Positions 1 through 4,803 of a stretch of 5,432 bases of DNA are shown piece by piece (the first letter of the stretch is position 1; every line of letters begins with the position of its first letter). A program made the position numbers and the translations under genes. The DNA is from an uncultured Clostridia bacterium (GTDB taxonomy: Bacteria > Bacillota > Clostridia > Christensenellales > Borkfalkiaceae), in assembly GCA_947630775.1 (NCBI GenBank), contig CANRIY010000109.1, positions 1-5,432 of the forward strand. Reading direction: 5' to 3'. Under the pieces are notes generated by a model, which was not told the DNA's origin, did no database searches, and was given only the letters and a program-made list of their open reading frames with translations.

Positions 1-257
1 CTGCCGCCGCAACGGGTAGGGGGGTGGGCAACGGTTCTCAATTCGTTCGCCTTATTCTTGCCCACCCCTTGAGGGGTGGGTGCCCCCGAAGGGGGGCGGA
101 AGGGGTGTCATACGATTGAGAACATCAACCCCCACCACCGCCTTGCGGCGGAGCCGCCCCCTTCAAAGGGGGCAGCTATGCCCCTCACCCGTCCCTGCGG
201 GACACCCTCTCCCCGAAGGGGCGAGGGCAAGTAAAGGGTGACGTGATTGGGAACGAC
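1..257. repeat. Gene-free mosaic of GC-rich hairpin repeats
   Basis: No credible coding frame is visible here. The stretch is a chain of short perfect hairpins: CCCACCCC/GGGGTGGG (61-68 with 73-80), CCGCC/GGCGG (138-142 with 147-151), GCCCCCT/AGGGGGC (156-162 with 167-173), GTCCC/GGGAC (191-195 with 199-203) and a longer one made of CCCTC plus CCCC closing on GGGG plus GAGGG (205-227). A wider inverted repeat pairs GGGGTGGGCAA (21-31) with 58-68. None has a proper T-tract, so they are poor terminator candidates. The layout of hairpin, GTC-stem-GAC, then GGGG resembles small non-autonomous palindromic repeats scattered in clostridial intergenic DNA; that family assignment is inferred from form only. 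Confidence 0.7.
34..254. repeat. Three copies of a GATTGRGAAC-like boundary motif
   Basis: ATTGAGAAC occurs at 115-123, its exact reverse complement GTTCTCAAT at 34-42, and the variant GATTGGGAAC at 245-254. The copies at 114 and 245 are each followed about six bases later by a run of C. They sit at the edges of the hairpin blocks, so they may be the conserved ends of repeat units inserted next to or inside one another. The motif matches are direct observations; the reading as element ends is inference. Confidence 0.5.
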
Positions 258-336
258 ACCCCCTCAGTCGCGCAAGGGCGGCGCGACAGCTCCAGCACAA
301 GGCACGCCCTTCGGGTGCCCTCGAGGGGGAGCCGAG
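258..336 (-). repeat. Palindromic repeat element, left copy (reverse orientation)
   Basis: Read on the minus strand, this stretch carries the blocks CTCGGCTCCCC, GGAGCTGTC and GACTGAGGGG in the same order as the element at 4600-4646. It differs by about 30 extra bases in the first hairpin and by a longer second stem (GCGC-rich instead of ACC/GGT). Conserved blocks with variable loops suggest a mobile or duplicated non-coding repeat whose RNA fold is kept. It lies just upstream of sleB; 337-355 holds nothing recognisable. Confidence 0.65.
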
Positions 337-372
337 GCGAGCCGCGCCGAAGAAAATGCATAAAACTTTTTA

Positions 373-395
373 CCTTGCGCACATTGTGCGTAAGG
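373..395 (+). promoter_or_regulatory. Hairpin/palindrome overlapping the sleB ribosome binding site
   Basis: Bases 373-382 pair with 386-395 (CCTTGCGCAC with GTGCGTAAGG, one G-T wobble), leaving a three-base ATT loop. The Shine-Dalgarno sequence AAGGAGG spans 392-398, so its first four bases lie in the 3' arm of the stem. As RNA this could lower or gate sleB translation; as DNA the near-perfect 23-bp palindrome could be a protein binding site. The strong AAGGAGG five bases before ATG 404 is what fixes the sleB start. Confidence 0.55.
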
Positions 396-403
396 AGGAA
401 TTT

Positions 404-1168
404 ATGAAGAAGTTTTTGGCAATCGGCGCGGTGGCGCTCGCACTCACTGCGGCAGTCACGGCGGGCACGGTGGCATACACAGTCTCCGCTTCGCCTACCG
501 CCGATACGGCGCTTGAGCTTGCCGCGTCCGCCGCCGTTCTCCGTCAGGGGAGCAGGGGCGGCGAAGTAAAGGAAGTCCAGCGCAGATTGAAACAATGGGG
601 CTATTATTCGGGCGCGGTGGACGGGATCTTCGGCGCGGGTACCCGTAAGGCGGTCATCGCCTTTCAAAAGAAGAACGGTCTTACGGCGGACGGCGTCGTC
701 GGGAAAGCTACCTACCGTGCGCTCGGCATGAACGGGAGTTACAACGCCCTCGACGGAAATTCGGGCAGTTCGGGAAGCTCCTCGGGCGGCTCTTCGTCGG
801 GAAGCTCCTCTTACACCTCGTCCGATCTGTATGTGCTCGCAAAGTGCATCTATGCGGAGGGCAGGGGAGAGAGCTACACCGGGCAGGTTGCCATCGGCGC
901 CGTCATCATGAACCGCGTCAAGAGCCCGTCCTTCCCCAATACGGTCGCTGGCGTCGTCTACCAGAGCGGTGCGTTTACGGCGGTCACGGACGGACAGATC
1001 AATCTGGAACCCGATCAGACGGCATACAACGCCGCGCGCGACGCGATGAACGGCTGGGATCCGACGAACGGATGCATTTATTACTACAATCCCGCCGTTG
1101 CGACGAGCTCGTGGATCTTCAGCCGTCCCACGGTGACAGTCATCGGCAAGCATGTCTTTGCCAAATAA
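404..1168 (+). CDS. sleB: Spore cortex-lytic enzyme SleB
   Basis: This 254-residue secreted cell-wall hydrolase cuts cortex peptidoglycan during spore germination; the SleB family acts as a lytic transglycosylase on glycan containing muramic-delta-lactam. Residues 1-29 form a signal peptide (MKK, a long Ala/Leu/Val core, then VSA as likely cleavage site). Residues 45-108 are a PG_binding_1 repeat (LRQGSRGGEVKEVQRRL, then DGIFGAGTRKAVIAFQ). A Ser/Gly linker spans about 111-140. Residues 141-254 are the SleB/CwlJ hydrolase domain, with YAEGRGE at 150-156, whose first Glu (E152) is the expected catalytic acid, followed by GAVIMNRV and a YYYNP motif near 226-230. Domain order and length fit the family. 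An in-frame ATG at 356 would add 16 residues, but ATG 404 has the ribosome binding site and gives a clean signal peptide. ypeB follows after 14 bases, almost surely in the same transcript. Forespore (sigma-G) expression is expected from the family; no clear promoter was found. Confidence 0.95.
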   Translation: MKKFLAIGAVALALTAAVTAGTVAYTVSASPTADTALELAASAAVLRQGSRGGEVKEVQRRLKQWGYYSGAVDGIFGAGTRKAVIAFQKKNGLTADGVVGKATYRALGMNGSYNALDGNSGSSGSSSGGSSSGSSSYTSSDLYVLAKCIYAEGRGESYTGQVAIGAVIMNRVKSPSFPNTVAGVVYQSGAFTAVTDGQINLEPDQTAYNAARDAMNGWDPTNGCIYYYNPAVATSSWIFSRPTVTVIGKHVFAK

Positions 1169-1182
1169 AATAAGGAGAGATT

Positions 1183-3180
1183 ATGGAGAAGAAAATCGGT
1201 AAAAACGTATCGAGCGGCGCGGAAAAGGTAGAGCGCGTAGAAGAATATACGGCGGAATCCGTCAACGAACCGGTGAAGACTTCCGCAAAGAAAAAGACGG
1301 CTGTCAAAAAGACGGCAACTGCCGCGAAAAAGACGGCGCCCAAAAAATCGGCGCCCGAGAAGCCTTCCGTAAAGCGCACCGCGCTCGAAAAGGCGGAGAA
1401 GAAGGAAAAGGCGGCGGCGGAGAAACGCCTCGAAAAGGCGAAGAAGAAGGAAGCCGCCAAGGAAGAGAAAAAGGCCGAGAAGATCGCCTTAAAGCAGAAA
1501 AAGCTCGAAAAGAAAGCGGAGATCAAGCAGAAAAAGCTCGACAAGAAGGCGGCTCTCGCCGAGAAAAAGGCGGACCGCAAGCAGAAGCGCCTCGATAAGA
1601 AGGCGGCCCTGCGCGAAAAAAGAGTCGAGAAAAAGGCAGAACGCGCCGCCCGCCGCGAACTTCTCAAAAACGAAACGAAAGCGGAGAGACAGAAGCGCAT
1701 CGAGCGGGAAAAGCGGGAACGCGTCGCGCTCAAACGGCAAAAGGCCGCCGCACGCGACAAGGCGCGCGAGGAAAAGATCAAGTCGCGCAGGGCCGCGCAT
1801 GCGAGAAAGGCGCAGGATAAAAAGCACAGGCGCGAACAGAAGACCGAGCGCAAGGAAAACCGCCGCGGGTTCGGCGGTTGGCTCGCAGCCGTCATCTCTC
1901 TCGGCGTTGCGACGCTGGTGCTCGGCACGATCGTCACGGCGGGCGCCTTCCGCATGAACGACATCACCCTGCAACAGGAGACGGGTGCACGGGCGACCCT
2001 CTACGAGCTCGTTTCCGTCTCCGAGGACATGGACAACCAGCTCTCCAAGCTGCGCGTCTCCTCGGGCGTGGACGAGCAGAGGCAGCTCCTCACGAGCATT
2101 CTCGTAGACAGCGCGCTCCTCGAGAGCGGGCTCGAACGCATGCCCGTGGACGGGGCGACGAGCACGGATATTTCGGGATTTGTCAACAGAACGAACAGTT
2201 TTGCGAAGAGCATGCTCTCCCGCCTCGCGCAGGGCAAGACGCTGACGGCGGCGGAAAAAGAGAAGATCGCGGCGCTCTATGCGATCAACTCCAAGCTCAG
2301 CGGCGAACTCAATCACCTCGCGACCCATATGACTTCGAACGACATCATGAACTTCATCGCGGGGAAAGAGGGTACCATGTCCGAAAGCTTCGGTTCGATC
2401 GGCGGCGGGATCCATGAAAAAGCGGAGGAAATTTCCGACGCACCCTTCGCAAATGAGGGCAACATCGGCGAAAACAGGCTCACATCCCTTCCCGAAATCA
2501 CCCAAGCGGAGGCGGAAGAAAAGGCGAAAGAGTACTTTTCCGCATACCATGTCGCGGAGGTGCGCTTCACGGGCGAGACTGCGTCGCAGGAAATGGCGTG
2601 CTACAACTTCGCCCTGACCGATGAAAACGGCACCGAGATCTTTGCGGAGATCACCAAAAACGGCGGCAAACTCGCCTTCTTCGACACCTACGAACCCTGC
2701 ACCGAGAAGAATTTCTCCCTGCCCGCCTGCGACAACCTTGCGAAGGAGTTTTTGGCGGGGCTCGGCATCGAAAACGTCGAGGCGGTGTGGCTCTCCGACG
2801 CGGGCATGGTCGCCAATCTCACCTATGTGACGACCGAAAACGGCGTCCGCGTGTATCCCGAGATCATCCGCGTGCGCGTCTGCGAGTCCAAGGGCAGAGT
2901 CATCGGCATCGACGCGCGGGGGTATCTCCTCAACAATGAGACGCATGCAAAGAAGGCGGCGCTTTCCGAGGAGGAGGCAAGGGGTCTCCTTTCCGGCGAG
3001 CTCGACGTTACCGCTGTGAATCTTGCGATCATTCCCGTCGGCGGCGAGAACACGCTGTGCTACGAGTTCGCCTGCAACATGGGGGAAGAACAGTTCATCG
3101 TCTATCTCGACGCGGATACAGGCGCGGAAGTCCAGCTCTTCCGCGTGAGGCAAAGCGCAACGGGAAGCTATCTCGAATGA
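1183..3180 (+). CDS. ypeB: Germination protein YpeB with a long basic N-terminal extension
   Basis: This 665-residue protein is the partner of SleB; in Bacillus the two depend on each other for presence in the dormant spore, and YpeB is thought to hold SleB inactive until germination. Residues 1-228 are an extension rich in Lys, Arg, Ala and Glu: a histone-H1-like part at about 32-66 (KTSAKKKTAVKK, TAPKKSAPEK), then a charged helix to about 228 that contains an 18-residue tandem repeat. One membrane segment follows at about 230-256, preceded by RR, so the extension should be cytosolic (spore core). Residues 262-400 match the YpeB N-terminal helical domain, and about 436-655 the PepSY-type repeats, including NGVRVYPEIIRVRV (553-566) and NTLCYEF (623-629). 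Bacillus YpeB has about 450 residues and begins near the membrane segment, so the extra length lies almost entirely in the basic tail. An internal start close to the membrane segment cannot be excluded, but ATG 1183 has a good AAGGAGA site. The frame is open throughout and ends at a terminator. Confidence 0.93.
   Translation: MEKKIGKNVSSGAEKVERVEEYTAESVNEPVKTSAKKKTAVKKTATAAKKTAPKKSAPEKPSVKRTALEKAEKKEKAAAEKRLEKAKKKEAAKEEKKAEKIALKQKKLEKKAEIKQKKLDKKAALAEKKADRKQKRLDKKAALREKRVEKKAERAARRELLKNETKAERQKRIEREKRERVALKRQKAAARDKAREEKIKSRRAAHARKAQDKKHRREQKTERKENRRGFGGWLAAVISLGVATLVLGTIVTAGAFRMNDITLQQETGARATLYELVSVSEDMDNQLSKLRVSSGVDEQRQLLTSILVDSALLESGLERMPVDGATSTDISGFVNRTNSFAKSMLSRLAQGKTLTAAEKEKIAALYAINSKLSGELNHLATHMTSNDIMNFIAGKEGTMSESFGSIGGGIHEKAEEISDAPFANEGNIGENRLTSLPEITQAEAEEKAKEYFSAYHVAEVRFTGETASQEMACYNFALTDENGTEIFAEITKNGGKLAFFDTYEPCTEKNFSLPACDNLAKEFLAGLGIENVEAVWLSDAGMVANLTYVTTENGVRVYPEIIRVRVCESKGRVIGIDARGYLLNNETHAKKAALSEEEARGLLSGELDVTAVNLAIIPVGGENTLCYEFACNMGEEQFIVYLDADTGAEVQLFRVRQSATGSYLE
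1525..1632 (+). repeat. Tandem 54-bp repeat inside ypeB (two 18-residue units)
   Basis: Residues 115-132 (KQKKLDKKAALAEKKADR) and 133-150 (KQKRLDKKAALREKRVEK) are tandem copies, with a partial third KQKKLEKKA at 104-112. The spacings of 11 and 18 residues are whole numbers of helical turns (3 and 5), as expected for a continuous charged helix or coiled coil. The copies differ at several bases (for example AAAAAGCTC against AAGCGCCTC), so the duplication is not very recent. Confidence 0.75.
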
Positions 3181-3193
3181 TTTTTGCAAAAAG

Positions 3194-3225
3194 AAAAGCC
3201 GCACGGGCGATCCCGTGCGGCTTTT
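3194..3225. terminator. Bidirectional rho-independent terminator
   Basis: A perfect 10-bp stem, GCCGCACGGG (3198-3207) with CCCGTGCGGC (3212-3221), closes a CGAT loop and is flanked by AAAA on the left and TTTT on the right. On the plus strand it lies 13 bases after the ypeB stop. On the minus strand it follows the stop of the converging phosphoribosyltransferase-like gene, and there the T-tract is longer (TTTTCTTTTT). It should end transcription from both sides. Confidence 0.93.
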
Positions 3226-3234
3226 GCCGACCGC

Positions 3235-3867
3235 TCAAACGCGGCTGTATCCGTAAGAATTGACGAGCGCGTCGACCTTCCTCCCGCTGCGGCAGAGCGG
3301 ACAGTCGCTCGCGCGGTAGGAGCTGTAATCGGGCAGATCTTCCGCGCCGATGAGCCGCACGACGGGCACGCCGGGGATCTCGAACTTTCCGCCGAACACC
3401 GTCGCCACCCCCGCGACTTCCCCGCCGTAGTAGCGGATCCCGCGGACGGCGCTCATCGCGGTCATCCCCGTCGTCGCCGTTGCGGTGAGCAGAAGCACGT
3501 GGCGGAAGCGCACATAGGGCAGCATATTGTCGCGCAAAATGAGCTTTTCGTCGGCGGTGATCTCAGGGGAGATGACGGCGATCTCCTGATTCATGTTGAG
3601 GCCCGAGCCCGACGCGAGCTCCTCCGCGATGAACGCGCCGACCATTTTCGTGCGTTCCAATGTGATGATCGTATCGACGGTGACGTTCGTAAAGCTCTCC
3701 GCAAACAGTTTTGCGGCGGCCTTTGCGGCGTTCATCTCCGTCTTGACGCGGGTCATGTCGATGCAATAATTGACGTGGGAGTGCTGGGTCGCAAAATGCC
3801 CGGGAATGGCACGGACGCTGATCTTCCCGTTGCGCTTTGCAAACAATTCGAATGCTCTTGATTCCAT
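3235..3867 (-). CDS. Orotate phosphoribosyltransferase-like protein with degenerate PRPP loop
   Basis: A 210-residue soluble protein that looks like a type I phosphoribosyltransferase of the PyrE-like group. The fold is suggested by VDTIITLERTKMVGAFIAEEL (about 64-84, alpha/beta core) and by HVLLLTATATTGMT (123-136), which lines up with the PRPP-binding loop (hydrophobic strand, D-D, then TTGGT). The two acidic residues of that loop are T128 and A129 here, while TTG is kept. The N-terminus has H24, H29, H31 and C35; the C-terminus has CPLC (189-192) followed by DALVNSYGYS. From memory, clostridial proteins annotated as PyrE-like share this tail, so it appears to be a distinct subfamily rather than a decayed pyrE; true orotate activity is doubtful. 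The start has AGAAGGAG seven bases upstream. It is a single gene with its own promoter, divergent from grpE and convergent with ypeB. Confidence 0.85.
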   Translation of the reverse strand: MESRAFELFAKRNGKISVRAIPGHFATQHSHVNYCIDMTRVKTEMNAAKAAAKLFAESFTNVTVDTIITLERTKMVGAFIAEELASGSGLNMNQEIAVISPEITADEKLILRDNMLPYVRFRHVLLLTATATTGMTAMSAVRGIRYYGGEVAGVATVFGGKFEIPGVPVVRLIGAEDLPDYSSYRASDCPLCRSGRKVDALVNSYGYSRV

Positions 3868-3898
3868 GGGAGAACTCCTTCTCTCGATCTCATCTCCT

Positions 3899-3927
3899 AT
3901 TTTAATACAATTTCTTCCGATTGTAAA
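3899..3927 (-). promoter_or_regulatory. Sigma-A-type promoter of the phosphoribosyltransferase-like gene
   Basis: On the minus strand a TTTACA -35 box (3927-3922) and a TAAAAT -10 box (3904-3899) are 17 bases apart, the ideal spacing. The -10 box lies 31 bases before the start codon, leaving a leader of about 25 bases with a strong ribosome binding site. Confidence 0.7.
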
Positions 3928-3935
3928 TACCGCCG

Positions 3936-3969
3936 AAAAAAATTTTTCCGTAAAAAACCCGCTTTTTTT
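3936..3969. promoter_or_regulatory. Phased A/T tracts between two divergent promoters
   Basis: A7T5 (3936-3947), A6 (3952-3957) and T7 (3963-3969) have centres about 12 bases apart, close to one helical turn. Such phasing is typical of bent DNA or of UP-element-like sequence bound by the RNA polymerase alpha subunit. The tracts lie just upstream of both the minus-strand and the plus-strand -35 boxes. The sequence is seen directly; the function is inferred. Confidence 0.4.
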
Positions 3970-3980
3970 GTAAAATGCGT

Positions 3981-4009
3981 TTGATTTTCCCGAAATCGCC
4001 TTATATATA
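3981..4009 (+). promoter_or_regulatory. Sigma-A-type promoter of grpE-dnaK
   Basis: TTGATT (3981-3986) and TATATA (4004-4009) are separated by 17 bases, giving a predicted transcript start near 4016 and a leader of only about 16 bases before the grpE ATG. No CIRCE repeat (TTAGCACTC-N9-GAGTGCTAA) overlaps it or appears elsewhere in the spacer. Confidence 0.65.
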
Positions 4010-4024
4010 GGTGAAAATCAGGCG
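3982..4024. promoter_or_regulatory. Overlapping inverted repeats on the grpE promoter
   Basis: TGATTTTC (3982-3989) is repeated as its exact reverse complement GAAAATCA (4013-4020); with one bulged T the match extends to ten pairs. A second pair, CGCCT (3997-4001) and AGGCG (4020-4024), interlocks with it. The first pair brackets the -35 box, the spacer and the -10 box, a position suited to an operator. Chance occurrence in AT-rich DNA is possible. Confidence 0.4.
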
Positions 4025-4031
4025 GTAGGAT

Positions 4032-4598
4032 ATGAAGAAAACACACGAGACACAGGAAAAGAAGGCTCCCTCCGCTCAGCCCGAGGTCCACGGGGAGCAG
4101 GCGGAACAGCCGGAACAGCCGGAGAGCGCATCGCCCGCGGAGGATAAAAACCCCCTTGCGGCGGAGATCGAACAGGCGCGCGCCGAGGCGGAGGATCTCA
4201 AGCGGAAATGGTACGCGGTGACGGCGGAGTATGAAAATTACCGCAAACGCACCGCTTCCCAGAGCGCACAGCGGTACTGCGAGGGCAGGGCGGACGTCGT
4301 TTCGAAGCTCTTCCCCATTGCGGACAATCTCGAGCGGGCGCTCGCGGCATGTACGGACGAGGGCACGAAGAAGGGGATCCAAATGGTGAAAGCGGCGTTC
4401 GATAAGATCTTGGAAGAGGAAAAGATCGTCGTGATCGACCCCGTCGGGCAGCCCTTCGACGCAGAAAAGCACGAGGCGATCATGGCGGCCGATCCCGCCG
4501 AGGGCGAAGAAAGCGGCACCGTAAAGCAGGTCTATCTGAAAGGATACGAGCAAAACGGCAAGGTGCTCCGCTTCGCACAGGTGATCGTAGTGAAGTAA
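4032..4598 (+). CDS. grpE: Nucleotide exchange factor GrpE
   Basis: GrpE (188 residues) is the cytosolic co-chaperone that releases ADP from DnaK so that substrate can be discharged. Residues 1-40 are a disordered, Glu/Pro/Gln-rich head. The long dimerising helix runs from about 42 to 90 and includes WYAVTAEYENYRKRT (60-74), the usual family signature region. LFPIADNLERAL (93-104) begins the helix bundle, and the C-terminal beta domain holds GQPFDAEKHEAI (139-150) and VLRFAQVIVVK (178-188). The length is normal. In most GrpE proteins the last motif reads RPA, whereas this one has RFA. The start codon has only a weak ribosome binding site (GGTAGGA), with no better alternative nearby. It is the first gene of the operon; hrcA, which often precedes grpE in Firmicutes, is not here, and dnaK follows after 205 bases. 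Confidence 0.97.
   Translation: MKKTHETQEKKAPSAQPEVHGEQAEQPEQPESASPAEDKNPLAAEIEQARAEAEDLKRKWYAVTAEYENYRKRTASQSAQRYCEGRADVVSKLFPIADNLERALAACTDEGTKKGIQMVKAAFDKILEEEKIVVIDPVGQPFDAEKHEAIMAADPAEGEESGTVKQVYLKGYEQNGKVLRFAQVIVVK
4102..4119 (+). repeat. Tandem 9-bp repeat in grpE
   Basis: CGGAACAGC occurs twice in direct succession and encodes the EQPEQP part of the disordered GrpE head. It could expand or shrink by replication slippage without breaking the frame. Confidence 0.7.
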
Positions 4599-4599
4599 G

Positions 4600-4659
4600 C
4601 TCGGCTCCCCTCGTAGGGGAGCTGTCACCGCAGGTGACTGAGGGGTTTCCGAAAAACCC
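4600..4659 (+). repeat. Palindromic repeat element, right copy, between grpE and dnaK
   Basis: Three consecutive hairpins start two bases after the grpE stop: GCTCCCCT/AGGGGAGC with a CGT loop (4604-4622), GTCACC/GGTGAC with a GCA loop (4624-4638) and GGGTTT/AAACCC (4643-4659). The blocks CTCGGCTCCCC, GGAGCTGTC and GACTGAGGGG also occur at 258-336 in the opposite orientation, which shows this is a repeat family. No T-run follows the first two stems, so full termination before dnaK is unlikely, but RNA processing or partial attenuation is possible. Confidence 0.75.
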
Positions 4660-4671
4660 TATCCCCCGCTA

Positions 4672-4744
4672 CGCGGGTACTTCCCCTAAGAGGGGAAGCA
4701 AGAGGAGGGGGCCCGCGGGTACTTCCCCTAAGAGGGGAAGCAAG
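4672..4744 (+). repeat. Direct repeat of 31 bases, each copy a hairpin
   Basis: Positions 4672-4702 and 4714-4744 are identical over 31 bases (period 42). Each copy contains the perfect stem CTTCCCCT/AGGGGAAG with an AAG loop (4680-4698 and 4722-4740). The first copy is also preceded by CCCGC/GCGGG (4665-4677). Identity without a single change suggests a recent duplication. After it, 4745-4788 contains a run of seven C and an AT-rich stretch with no convincing promoter. Confidence 0.85.
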
Positions 4745-4803
4745 GTTACCCTCTCGTCCCCCCCAATCAAATAAAATCAGAAAAAATCAAGGAGAATATA
4801 AAA

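Noticed and set aside
61..80. Terminator for a gene upstream of the window
   Set aside because: The stem is strong but is followed by G-rich sequence without a T-tract.
358..388. Possible sigma-G promoter for sleB (GCATA at 358, CATTGTG at 382)
   Set aside because: The spacing is 19 bases, the -10 match is poor, and the transcript would start inside the ribosome binding site.
185..1153. A 322-residue minus-strand frame over sleB and the repeats
   Set aside because: It runs through hairpin repeats and antisense to sleB, with no ribosome binding site or recognisable domain.
1140..1967. A 275-residue Phe/Ser/Arg-rich minus-strand frame
   Set aside because: It is the antisense image of the lysine-rich YpeB tail (AAG/GAA codons read as CTT/TTC), which makes it look like a membrane protein.
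1489..3204. A 571-residue open frame on the minus strand opposite ypeB
   Set aside because: It is opposite a clear YpeB homologue; its length follows from GC-rich codon use, and its protein shows no family motif, only Leu/Arg/Glu-rich text.
3184..3861. A 225-residue plus-strand frame
   Set aside because: It is antisense to the phosphoribosyltransferase-like gene and begins inside the terminator; no motif is visible.
4672..4744. CRISPR-like array
   Set aside because: Only two 31-base copies with an 11-base gap; too few and too closely spaced, and each copy is a simple hairpin.
4745..4777. Possible separate dnaK promoter (TTACCC and TAAAAT)
   Set aside because: The -35 match is weak and the spacer is about 21 bases, outside the normal range.
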